A model generated the notes under the pieces. The model was given only the letters and a program-made list of their open reading frames with translations. It was not told the origin of the DNA and did no database searches. A stretch of 64,000 nt of DNA from Actinokineospora baliensis (lineage in GTDB: Bacteria > Actinomycetota > Actinomycetes > Mycobacteriales > Pseudonocardiaceae). Position 1 is the first letter of the stretch, and each line of letters starts with the position of its first letter. Below are positions 8,188 through 15,243 of this stretch, one piece after another. The DNA is taken from assembly GCF_016907695.1 (NCBI RefSeq), contig NZ_JAFBCK010000001.1, positions 1,116,001-1,180,000 on the forward strand, read 5' to 3'. Both the position numbers and the translations under genes were made by a program.

Positions 8188-8526
8188 GGGCCAGCGGACG
8201 GTCATGACCACGGAGTCCGCGAGGGCTTCCCAGGAGTGGTCGACACCGGCGCCCCACATGACGTAGTCACCGGGGCGAGTCATGGTGTGGTGCCCGCCGG
8301 TGAGGTCAACGCGGAAGTGGCCGCTGACCAGGACGACCAGGGTGGTGCGCTGGTCGTCGGAGGTCCACTCGGGGCGCTTGTCGCCTGCCGGGTGGGTGCC
8401 CCACTTGACCTCGACGTCCTTCGAGGAGCGGACACCCTCGGACGGGTCGATGAAGTGGCCGACGAGCCAGCCGCGGGTGTTGGTGGTGTCGTCGGCGGCG
8501 TTGCCGCTGGACCAGGCGGTGGTCAC
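8176..8526 (-). CDS. Small cupin-fold protein coupled to the HTH-Nudix gene
   Basis: The GTG at 8526 overlaps the upstream HTH-Nudix stop as GTGA. The 116-aa product has a cupin-like pattern: GTHPAGDKRPEW, then VVLVSGHFRVDLTGG, then RPGDYVMWGAGVDHSWEA, i.e. the G-(x)5-H...G and P-G-D-x-x-x-(x)-H-x-W beta-barrel motifs. Cupins bind metal or small molecules; here two or three His could do so. Its 3' end overlaps the 3' end of the convergent HTH-Nudix paralogue by 12 nt. Relatives of this protein are, as I recall, sometimes mislabelled signal peptidase; nothing here supports peptidase activity. Confidence 0.65.
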   Translation of the reverse strand: MTTAWSSGNAADDTTNTRGWLVGHFIDPSEGVRSSKDVEVKWGTHPAGDKRPEWTSDDQRTTLVVLVSGHFRVDLTGGHHTMTRPGDYVMWGAGVDHSWEALADSVVMTVRWPSAA

Positions 8527-10073
8527 TCGGTGATCTCCCAGTCGAGGGGTGGCAGGGTGACCCGGGCGGGGTCGAGTTCGGCGAGGCGTCGCAAGCCTTG
8601 CAGCATGGCGAACAGTGCTTCGTTGCTCCACGCTACATCACCGAGGAGTTCGCCAATGATGTCCGGGTCCTGTGTGGAATAGCGGCGAAGAGATGTCGAT
8701 TCCCAGTTTGCTTCGACCATTCCGCCGAATTGTGGCCAGAAGTCTTCGTCGTGGATGACGATGAGGCTGGCGAACTCGTAGTTTCCGCTGACGAGGTTGA
8801 GGCCGAAGCCGGTGCATTCCATGCGGAGGCGGCTGGGGTCGGCGAGGAGCCAGCGCAGCGGTTCGGACAGGCGGCTGGGGTGCATGGGGTCGGCGCTGCG
8901 TTGGTCACCGGTGGTGCTGTCGATGTCGGCGCGGCCGAACAGTTCTTCTTCCATCTCGCGGCGGAGGGTGGCGCCGATCTGGGCGTCCGCACGGATGTCG
9001 GTGACGGGCTGGTGGAAGCCCTTGGGGATGACAGCCAGGCGGCGGGCGGCGTTGACGACGTGGCCGGAGCGTTCCTGAATCAACAGGAGATAGTCGGCTG
9101 GGCCGCGGAACGGGTCTGCGGGGCGGGCGATGGCAGTGAGGGCGAGCGCGCCGCCCGCGCAGAGTCGGCTGCTGATGTCGAGGACGGCGGGCAAGTCAGG
9201 CAAGTAGCGGTCACGCAGTGGCAGGGCAGTCCGGCCCGCGGTGATCGCGTCGATCAGCTCGGCTTCGAGGAGGTCCAGGGTCAGGGCGTACTCGACGAAC
9301 GACGCGATCCCGACCGTGCCCTCGATGCGTTGGAGGCCGATGTCGATGCTGGCCAAGCTATACAAGGGCGCATTGACCAGGCGAGTTTCCAGGGTGAGGG
9401 TTTCCGCTAGGCGGTTGATCGCAGCAGTGTCGACAAGGTCGGCGGTCGGGGGCGAGGCCGTCACGGCTCGGAGGCGGTCGTTGCTGGAGATCAGGGGAAC
9501 GGCGATGGCGAACCAGTTCGCGCGGGTCACGATGCTGGTGTTGAGGAGCTGGCTACCGAGGGTGGCTCGATAGAGGGGCGTTGGGCCGTAGTAGGCGGTG
9601 AGGGCGTTGGTGATGTCGCGTTGGCTGACTCGGGCGCGGTGGTGGCTGCGGTCGTGGAGCTGCTGCGCGTCGAGCTGAGCGGCGCGGGCGGCTACGCGGG
9701 TGCGCGCGGTGCCTGGAGTCCATCCCGTCTGTGCGTCGAGCCAGTCGAGGGCAGCGACGATGTGCGGGTCGAGTTGGAGGCGGTCGCCGGTGGGTGGGGT
9801 GGTGAGGTCGGCGAAGCGGGCCTGAGCGTCCGGGGCCGCTTGGGCGAGGGCCGTGTCGAGGAGCTGTTGCATCTCGGACTGCGGCTTGACCGTGGGCTTC
9901 TGGTGCCAGGCTGCGACGGTGCGTGGCGAGATGCCGAGGTGGGCGGCGAAGGCTTCCTGACTGAGGCGTAGCGCGCTCTGGAGGGCTGCGGCAGTGCGGC
10001 CGGTCCACGGGCTACGCATCGCTCTGCCCGGGTTCTGCGGTGCTTGTGCAGTGTTTATGCGGCGCTTGTTCAT
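8523..10073 (-). CDS. XRE HTH protein with C-terminal Nudix-like domain (paralogue B)
   Basis: This 516-aa protein is the paralogue of the gene at 6736-8187 and faces it head-on. Its N-terminus carries an HTH (LRLSQEAFAAHLGISPRTVAAWHQKP), the middle contains the shared LCAGGALAL, IARPADPFRG and LLIQERS blocks, and the end holds RLAVIPKGFH plus the Nudix helix ATLRREMEEELFG. R-E-M-x-E-E is intact. ATG 10019 (MRSPWTG) is an alternative start that would remove 18 unconserved residues. Its stop overlaps the start of the cupin gene (GTGA), so the two are co-expressed. Role likely regulatory; ligand unknown. Confidence 0.75.
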   Translation of the reverse strand: MNKRRINTAQAPQNPGRAMRSPWTGRTAAALQSALRLSQEAFAAHLGISPRTVAAWHQKPTVKPQSEMQQLLDTALAQAAPDAQARFADLTTPPTGDRLQLDPHIVAALDWLDAQTGWTPGTARTRVAARAAQLDAQQLHDRSHHRARVSQRDITNALTAYYGPTPLYRATLGSQLLNTSIVTRANWFAIAVPLISSNDRLRAVTASPPTADLVDTAAINRLAETLTLETRLVNAPLYSLASIDIGLQRIEGTVGIASFVEYALTLDLLEAELIDAITAGRTALPLRDRYLPDLPAVLDISSRLCAGGALALTAIARPADPFRGPADYLLLIQERSGHVVNAARRLAVIPKGFHQPVTDIRADAQIGATLRREMEEELFGRADIDSTTGDQRSADPMHPSRLSEPLRWLLADPSRLRMECTGFGLNLVSGNYEFASLIVIHDEDFWPQFGGMVEANWESTSLRRYSTQDPDIIGELLGDVAWSNEALFAMLQGLRRLAELDPARVTLPPLDWEITE

Positions 10074-10120
10074 GGGAGCAGGCGCCGTTTCGGCCTTGAA
10101 TCAGAGGTATGGAAAGCACC

Positions 10121-10510
10121 TCACTCGCCACCGGTATTGCGCAGTACCGCGCGCAGATCGGCTTGGATGCCGTCGAGCACGGTGGCGATCTCGGCGACGC
10201 GCCTTTCCAGACTGTCCAGTCTGGACACTACTGGATCGGGCAAGGGCGGGGTGCGGCCGTTCAGCACGGCGTCGAGGTGCTGCGGGTGCAGGCCCAGCGT
10301 CACGGACAGGGCTTCGAGCGTTCGGGCGCTGCGGCGGCGTTCGACGGTGTGGAGCTGCAACTCCCGCACGATGGCTTGGGAGACCTGCGAGCGTTCGGCG
10401 AGTTCACGTTGGCGCAGGCCGAGTATGTCGGCGCGCTCGTTGATGACCCTCGCGACTGCCGCCCAGTCTTCCGCCACGCATTCCTCCGTGCTCCGCCTCG
10501 CGGCCGACAT
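10121..10510 (-). CDS. XRE-family HTH regulator with C-terminal coiled coil
   Basis: A 129-aa regulator. Residues about 18-75 form an HTH (INERADILGLRQRELAERSQ) followed by VSQAIVRELQLHTVERRRSARTLEALS, nearly the same as in the regulator at 4506-5231. The C-terminal 40 residues (VSRLDSLERRVAEIATVLDGI) look like a short coiled coil for dimerisation. It diverges from the WhiB-like/transfer operon at 10629, so it is well placed to control the transfer genes, in the manner of KorA-type repressors of AICEs (by position, not homology). Confidence 0.8.
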   Translation of the reverse strand: MSAARRSTEECVAEDWAAVARVINERADILGLRQRELAERSQVSQAIVRELQLHTVERRRSARTLEALSVTLGLHPQHLDAVLNGRTPPLPDPVVSRLDSLERRVAEIATVLDGIQADLRAVLRNTGGE

Positions 10511-10582
10511 TAGCGCCTTGACCTCTTAGCGCGCCGGTCAAACGACGCGGCGGACGAACGCGCCCACGCGGCGCTCTATTTA

Positions 10583-10596
10583 CCGCTTTCGAGCGG
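10583..10596. promoter_or_regulatory. Inverted repeat in the divergent regulator/transfer promoter region
   Basis: CCGCT-ttcg-AGCGG is a perfect 5-bp inverted repeat in the 118-bp spacer between the leftward XRE gene and the rightward transfer operon. The spacer is more A+T rich than its surroundings (ctatttaccg, ctaaatcatt). An operator for one of the element's XRE proteins is plausible, but no second copy was found to confirm it. Confidence 0.3.
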
Positions 10597-10628
10597 TTCT
10601 AAATCATTCTCGAACTGATGGGTGCGTT

Positions 10629-10946
10629 GTGAGCGACGAGCGATGGTTGATCGGGATCGCGTGGAGTCTGGACCGGCTGCGGTGGGTGCCGACGTCGGTG
10701 TTGGACGAGGTGGTTCGCCAGGACGGCGACATGGTGGAGCCGGACTGGTCGGGGACGGATCGCGAGGTCGCGGCCCGGATGTGCGCAGGGTGCCCGGTGC
10801 GGGACGAGTGCCTGGAGTTGGAGTTGCGCACATCCGGTGAGGCGACGGTAGGTGTGTTCGGCGGGCTGGGGGATGAGGACCGGCGGGCGCTGTATCCGCA
10901 CTGGTTGCGCCGGGGCGAGCGGTTCGAGAGGGGGCCGCTGTCGTGA
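10629..10946 (+). CDS. WhiB-like protein with only three cluster cysteines
   Basis: The 105-aa protein shows the Wbl signature: CAGCPVRDEC (Cys52, Cys55, Cys61) followed by GVFGGLGDEDRR (residues 75-86), matching the C-x2-C-P-V-R-x-E-C and G-[VI]-[WF]-G-G turn of WhiB proteins. The usual first cysteine, 20-30 residues before the C-x2-C, is absent; this region reads VVRQDGDMVEPDW. The family normally binds a 4Fe-4S cluster through four Cys and works with the primary sigma factor. The start is GTG 10629. It opens the rightward operon and overlaps the next gene as GTGA. Confidence 0.75.
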   Translation: MSDERWLIGIAWSLDRLRWVPTSVLDEVVRQDGDMVEPDWSGTDREVAARMCAGCPVRDECLELELRTSGEATVGVFGGLGDEDRRALYPHWLRRGERFERGPLS

Positions 10947-11260
10947 TCGAACTGACGACGGTTCAGGTGCTCGGTGGGGTAGGTGGGCTGCTAGTGCTGC
11001 TCGGCGTGTGGCGTTCTGGTGTGCGGCGGGCTCGTGCTGCGGCGGAGGCGACCAGGAGCGGGGCGCGGTTGGTGTCGCTGGTCGGCCGGGTGCTGTTCAA
11101 CGCCGGGTTGATCGTGGCGGTTCAGTGGGTGGTGATCACGCACCCGGGGAGTCCGTGGTTGCTGCTGGCGGTGCTCGGGTTGCCCGCGTTGTTCGCGGCG
11201 TACGCGCTGACCAGGGCGTTGACGGTGACCACGGTCGATACGTCGAGGCGGCGGCGATGA
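10943..11260 (+). CDS. Small membrane protein of the transfer operon (Spd-like)
   Basis: A 105-aa protein with three hydrophobic stretches: residues about 8-22 (VLGGVGGLLVLLGVW), 45-65 (LVGRVLFNAGLIVAVQWVV) and 72-92 (WLLLAVLGLPALFAAYALTRAL), ending in a basic SRRRR tail. It is coupled on both sides by overlapping start/stop codons (GTGA with the WhiB-like gene, ATGA with the translocase). By position and topology it resembles the small Spd spread proteins that accompany Tra in actinomycete plasmids and AICEs; sequence homology could not be tested. Confidence 0.65.
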   Translation: MIELTTVQVLGGVGGLLVLLGVWRSGVRRARAAAEATRSGARLVSLVGRVLFNAGLIVAVQWVVITHPGSPWLLLAVLGLPALFAAYALTRALTVTTVDTSRRRR

Positions 11261-13281
11261 GCGGCGAGTTGGAGCGCGCCGTGCAGGACGGAGAGTTGCT
11301 GCAGGTCCGCCGGGTGTCGTGGTGGCGGCGGTCGACCTGGGTGCCGGTGTGGCTCAAGAGCTGGCGGGGCTTCCTGGCGGTGGTGCTGGTCGCGCCGTGG
11401 CGGTTCGTGGGTGCCGTGGTGCGGGGGCTGGTCGCGGTGGCCCGGTGGTGGCGTCGATGGGTGACGGTGCGGGACTACCGGGAGGCTGCCGAGTCGTCGG
11501 AGAAGTTGGCGGACAAGTTCGAGCCGATCCGGACGTTGACGTTGTTCCGGTGGAAGGTCACTGCGGGTGTGGTCGTCGCCAGCGTGGTCTTGGTGGCGGT
11601 GCTGGATCTGGTCTATGGGGTGTTGTGGGAGATGGTCGCCGTGGCGGCTGTGGGGTTGGCGGTGCTGGGGCGGCGTCGTGAGGGGAGTCCGGGGCGGCGG
11701 GCGGTGTTGGCGGGGCCGCGGGCGTTGACGTGGACGATGGATCCGCAGGTGCTGATCGATGCGTTCCGGGACGCGAAGCTCATCGGCAAGGACGAGTCGT
11801 TGCGGCTGGTCGAGCGGGCGCGGCGCGATGGGGCCGGGTGGGCGGTGACGGTCGACCTACCCGCGACGCGCAAGGCGGCGGACGTGATCCGGAACCGAGA
11901 CGCGTTGGCGTCGGCGCTGGCGGTGGATGAGGTCCAGTTGAGTGTGGAGCGGGTGCGCGGCAACGGTGGCCATGCCGGGCGGGTGGCGATGTGGGTAGCC
12001 GACGCCGATCCCTACGCGACTCCGCCGGTGCGCACGCCGTTGCTGGAGGCGGAGCGGTGGGACGCGTGGCGGCCGGTGCCGTTCGGTCGGGATGCGCGGG
12101 ACCGGCGGGTGGACTTGCCTCTGGTGTGGACGTCGCTTCTGGTGGGTGCGATCCCGCGTCAGGGCAAGACGTTCGCTGCTCGGCTGGCGGCGGCGGGGTT
12201 GATCCTGGACCCGCGTACGCGGCTGTACGTGGCGGACTTCAAGGCAGGCAAGGACTGGGACGCCGCCGGACAGGTCGCGCACCGGTTCATGTCCGGCGAT
12301 GAAGCTGAGCACGTGGTGGCGCTGGTTGGGTGGCTGATCGAGTTGGTCGGCGAGGTGCAGGCCCGCTATCGGCGGATGCGCACGCTGGACGACGTGACAT
12401 GTCCCGAGTCGAAGGTGACTCCGGCGATGTCGCGCGACCCGGGGTTCGCGGTTACCGCGCTGTTCGTGGATGAGGTCCAGGTGCCGCTGGAGGACCGGAC
12501 GCTGATCAAGGTGCAGGACCGGCGGGTCACGGCGGGCGAGTACATCGGCGAGCTGCTGACCTGGTTGGCGAAGAAGGGGCCAGCGGCGGGGCTCGTGCTG
12601 GTGCTGGCCACGCAACGCCCGGACTCCAAGACCATCCCGTCCGGGCTGCGGGCAGTTCTGGGCTCACGGTTCGCACTACGAGTGATGGACTGGCGGGACT
12701 CGAACATCGTGCTCGGGGAACAGATGAACACCCGTGGGTACGACAGCAGCCGCCTACTCGCCGCGCACAAGGGCGTGGGCATCCTCCGGCCGGACGGCGA
12801 GACGCAAACCGATGGGCTCGCGGTGACCGTGCGGACCTACTACATGCCCAACGAGGACTGGAGAGCCATCTGCGCGCGCGGCCGGGAGCTACGGGAGGCC
12901 GAAGGCACGCTGACCGGTCATGCCGCCGGGCAAGACGCCACGCTGGTCTTGGACCACGCGGCAGCGGCCAAGGCCATCGGCTCGGGTGTCGGTCCGGTAT
13001 GGCGGCCGGACGGGCTGCCGGAACCGCTGGACGCGGTCGTGGGCTACCTCGGGGACGACCTGGAATCGCGCGAGTTCGTCCCCACGTCGGAGCTGGCGGA
13101 CGCACTCGCCGTCGAACCCACCGCGCTCGCCCGACAGATGGCGACTCTGGGCTGTCGCCCAGTGCGCAACCGCACGCCGATGGAGGACGGCGAGGTCAGG
13201 CGGGTCCGCGGCTACCTCACCGCAGATATCCGCGCCGCCGCCCTGTCTGGTGATTTCAGCTCATCAGGCGACGAGTCATGA
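11257..13281 (+). CDS. FtsK/SpoIIIE-type conjugal DNA translocase
   Basis: The 674-aa protein starts at ATG 11257 (ATGA overlap with the gene before); the in-frame reading upstream from 10852 crosses real genes and is not coding. Two membrane stretches lie near residues 30-65 and 93-130. The motor domain has Walker A GAIPRQGKT (about 297-305) and Walker B ALFVDEVQ (about 401-408). The last 90 residues look like a winged helix (FVPTSELADALAVEPTALARQ) that would recognise clt-like DNA. It should pump double-stranded element DNA between mycelial compartments during conjugation, as TraB/TraSA do. Confidence 0.9.
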   Translation: MSGELERAVQDGELLQVRRVSWWRRSTWVPVWLKSWRGFLAVVLVAPWRFVGAVVRGLVAVARWWRRWVTVRDYREAAESSEKLADKFEPIRTLTLFRWKVTAGVVVASVVLVAVLDLVYGVLWEMVAVAAVGLAVLGRRREGSPGRRAVLAGPRALTWTMDPQVLIDAFRDAKLIGKDESLRLVERARRDGAGWAVTVDLPATRKAADVIRNRDALASALAVDEVQLSVERVRGNGGHAGRVAMWVADADPYATPPVRTPLLEAERWDAWRPVPFGRDARDRRVDLPLVWTSLLVGAIPRQGKTFAARLAAAGLILDPRTRLYVADFKAGKDWDAAGQVAHRFMSGDEAEHVVALVGWLIELVGEVQARYRRMRTLDDVTCPESKVTPAMSRDPGFAVTALFVDEVQVPLEDRTLIKVQDRRVTAGEYIGELLTWLAKKGPAAGLVLVLATQRPDSKTIPSGLRAVLGSRFALRVMDWRDSNIVLGEQMNTRGYDSSRLLAAHKGVGILRPDGETQTDGLAVTVRTYYMPNEDWRAICARGRELREAEGTLTGHAAGQDATLVLDHAAAAKAIGSGVGPVWRPDGLPEPLDAVVGYLGDDLESREFVPTSELADALAVEPTALARQMATLGCRPVRNRTPMEDGEVRRVRGYLTADIRAAALSGDFSSSGDES

Positions 13282-13418
13282 ACGGCGCAGATGACCTGGT
13301 CGTGCGCTTCCCGGCTGACCTACCTGCGCTGAACCAGCGCGCTTGTCGAGCGCTTCTTGTCATACTGGTCGAGCTGACCGCCATGGAACCGCCGAGTGAG
13401 GTCGACGATGACTCTTGA
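13278..13418 (+). CDS. 46-aa ORF between translocase and integrase
   Basis: ATG 13278 overlaps the translocase stop (ATGA), and the ORF stop overlaps the integrase start by 11 nt. The peptide (MNGADDLVVRFPADLPALNQ...) is acidic with an amphipathic helix (RACRALLVILVELTAM). Coupling on both sides in a compact operon argues that it is translated. Its place directly before a serine integrase makes it a candidate recombination directionality factor or integrase partner, but no motif proves this. Confidence 0.5.
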   Translation: MNGADDLVVRFPADLPALNQRACRALLVILVELTAMEPPSEVDDDS

Positions 13419-15162
13419 AATCAGCCGTGACCCGTGGTCGACCCTGGACGACCTGATGGGCATCGAGGTCACCGACCTGGTCGACGACGGCATCGGCGAC
13501 CTGGCGTTCTATGGCCGCTGCTCCACCGAGGACAACCAAGACCCCGATACCTCCCACGGCTGGCAGCACGGCAACGCCAACAAGTTCATCGGCCCACTCG
13601 GCGGGCGGATCGTGGCCGACTTCTTCGACATCGGCCAGTCCCGATCCGTGCCCTGGGAGCGCCGCGAGGAAGGTTCCCGTCTACTGGCTGCGCTCAAGGA
13701 CCCCGGCCGCACCTGGACAGGTGTGGTGGTCGGCGAAGGCACCCGCTGCTGGTTCGGCAACCAGTTCTCCCTGATCGCGCCCCGGTTCGAGGCGTACGGG
13801 GTGGACCTGTGGGTTCCGGAGTTGGGCGGCAAGTACGACTCGCGCAACCCGTCGCACAAGATGCTGATGAGCGTGCTGGGTGGCATGAGCGAGTCCGAGC
13901 GCCAGCACGTCCAGGCCCGGGTCCGAGCGGCGATGGACGCCCAAGTGGTCAACGAGGGCCGCCACCAGGGCGGCAGGGCTCCCTACGGCTATGTAACCGT
14001 CAACGGTGGTGTCCACCCGAACCCACGCAAGGCCGCCGAGGGCTTCCACCTGCGGGTCCTGGTGATCGACGAGCCAGCCGCCGAGGTCGTCCGCCGGATC
14101 TTCGCCGCCTACCTCGACGGCAACGGTGACCGCGCCATTGCCAACGCTCTCAACCGCGACGGCGTCCCTTGTCCCTCAGCGGCCCGCCCTGAGCAGAACC
14201 GGCACCGGCTCGCCGATGGCTGGCAGGCCAGCGCGGTCCGGTCGATCCTGGAGAACCCCCGCTACACCGGCTACGCCGTATTCGGCCGCTGGGTGAAGCA
14301 AGAGGTCCTAGCCGACCCGGACGACGTCGCCGCCGGACACGTCACCAAGTTCCGCCGCGCATCGCCCGACCGCATCGTCCGATCCCGCACACAGGCCCAC
14401 CCGGCGATCGTGTCCGTCGAAACCTTCACTGAGGTCCAACTACTCCGCCGATCCAAGGGCGCTGGCGGGCTGGAATCACGCGCCAAGCTCGAACGCGGCC
14501 CGAAGGCCACCAAGCGTGTCTATGCGCTGCGCGGTCGGGTCCGTTGTGGTCACTGCGAGCGCCGCATGGAAGGAACTCCGCGAGAGAACCGCATCTACTA
14601 CCGCTGCGCCGCGCGTTCGATCGTGCCAGGCTCGCCGATCCTTGCTACCCATCCCAAGAACATCTATCTCCCCGAGAACGCGGTACTCCCGCACCTCAAC
14701 GACTGGATCAGCGGCCTACTAGCCCCCAAGAACCGAGACACCACCGTCGCCGCTTTGGTCGGTGCACAACCCGGCACCACGACCAACACCCGCACCGAAC
14801 CCCTCCGCCACCGCATCAAGGACGCCGAGACGCGCCTGCGCAGGCTCCAAGCAGCGATCGAGGCGGGCGCCAACCCGACCGCCCTGGTCGACGCACTAAA
14901 CCGCGCAGAGGCCGAACGGGACGCGGCCCGTATCGAACTCGACGCCCTGCCCGCCGGGCGGGCAGCCAGCGCCGCCGAGGTCGACTCCATGATCGACTAC
15001 CTCGACACCATCGGCCGCCAAGTCAACGACGCCAGCCCGGCACGGCTGCAAGAGCTGTACACCGCCCTTGACCTGGAACTCTTCTACAACGCAGAAGACC
15101 GGATGCTCGACGTCAGCATCCGGTCTGGTAGGGGTAGTAAGCGTGTCCGAGGGGGGACTTGA
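13408..15162 (+). CDS. Large serine recombinase (site-specific integrase)
   Basis: ATG 13408 has a GTGAGG site 6 nt upstream (GTG 13396 is the alternative). The 584-aa protein has the resolvase-type N-terminal domain with catalytic Ser39 in FYGRCSTED and the later MSESERQHVQARVRAAMD. Next come the recombinase domain (GGRAPYGYVTVNGGVHPN... to NPRYTGYAVFGRW), a zinc-ribbon (RCGHCERRM...YYRCAAR) with only three clear Cys plus a His, and a C-terminal coiled coil (LRHRIKDAETRLRRLQAAIE). The gene's last 19 nt lie inside tRNA-Leu, so integration placed int at the attachment site. It should catalyse excision and integration of the element. Confidence 0.93.
   Translation: MTLEISRDPWSTLDDLMGIEVTDLVDDGIGDLAFYGRCSTEDNQDPDTSHGWQHGNANKFIGPLGGRIVADFFDIGQSRSVPWERREEGSRLLAALKDPGRTWTGVVVGEGTRCWFGNQFSLIAPRFEAYGVDLWVPELGGKYDSRNPSHKMLMSVLGGMSESERQHVQARVRAAMDAQVVNEGRHQGGRAPYGYVTVNGGVHPNPRKAAEGFHLRVLVIDEPAAEVVRRIFAAYLDGNGDRAIANALNRDGVPCPSAARPEQNRHRLADGWQASAVRSILENPRYTGYAVFGRWVKQEVLADPDDVAAGHVTKFRRASPDRIVRSRTQAHPAIVSVETFTEVQLLRRSKGAGGLESRAKLERGPKATKRVYALRGRVRCGHCERRMEGTPRENRIYYRCAARSIVPGSPILATHPKNIYLPENAVLPHLNDWISGLLAPKNRDTTVAALVGAQPGTTTNTRTEPLRHRIKDAETRLRRLQAAIEAGANPTALVDALNRAEAERDAARIELDALPAGRAASAAEVDSMIDYLDTIGRQVNDASPARLQELYTALDLELFYNAEDRMLDVSIRSGRGSKRVRGGT
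15135..15152. other. Right attachment site at the tRNA-Leu 3' end
   Basis: tagtaagcgtgtccgagg repeats the left site at 2215-2232 with two mismatches. It covers the discriminator base and the outer acceptor-stem strand of tRNA-Leu plus 9 nt beyond, and lies within the integrase coding end. Confidence 0.75.
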
Positions 15163-15227
15163 ACCCCCACGCCCGTTAAGGGCACTAGCACCTCAAGCTA
15201 GCGCGTCTGCCATTCCGCCACCCGGAC
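15144..15227 (-). tRNA. tRNA-Leu (anticodon GAG)
   Basis: On the minus strand the 84-nt gene begins GTCCGGG and ends CTCGGAC-A, giving a 7-bp acceptor stem with one G-T wobble. The anticodon arm is CTAGC-TTGAGGT-GCTAG, anticodon GAG, reading CTC/CTT leucine codons. A variable arm typical of class II tRNAs follows, then the T arm GGGGG-TTCAAGT-CCCCC. CCA is not encoded. The 3' end is the right att site of the mobile element and overlaps the integrase gene by 19 nt. The tRNA stays intact. Confidence 0.95.
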
Positions 15228-15243
15228 TTGGTGTGCGGGCAGT

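Larger units (their letters stand above)
2215..15152. mobile_element. 12.9-kb AICE-like integrative conjugative element in tRNA-Leu(GAG)
   Basis: The element runs from the left att copy to the tRNA 3' end. It carries an FtsK/Tra-type DNA translocase, a spread-type small membrane protein, XRE regulators, Nudix-domain proteins and a large serine integrase whose stop codon lies inside the tRNA gene. This is the gene set of actinomycete integrative and conjugative elements (AICEs), except that no RepSA/RepAM/prim-pol replication gene is recognisable. DUF4238 and a membrane protein near the left end look like cargo and are visibly more A+T rich than the rest. Gene order suggests a leftward regulatory arm and a rightward transfer/integration arm meeting near 10,550. 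Confidence 0.8.

Noticed and set aside
8176-8526. Signal peptidase I
   Set aside because: No Ser/Lys dyad or membrane helix; the glycine/His/Pro-Gly-Asp pattern is that of a cupin.
10852-11256. N-terminal extension of the FtsK-like protein
   Set aside because: It overlaps the WhiB-like and membrane-protein genes in another frame and is Gly/Arg/Cys-rich; the ATGA-coupled start at 11257 fits better.
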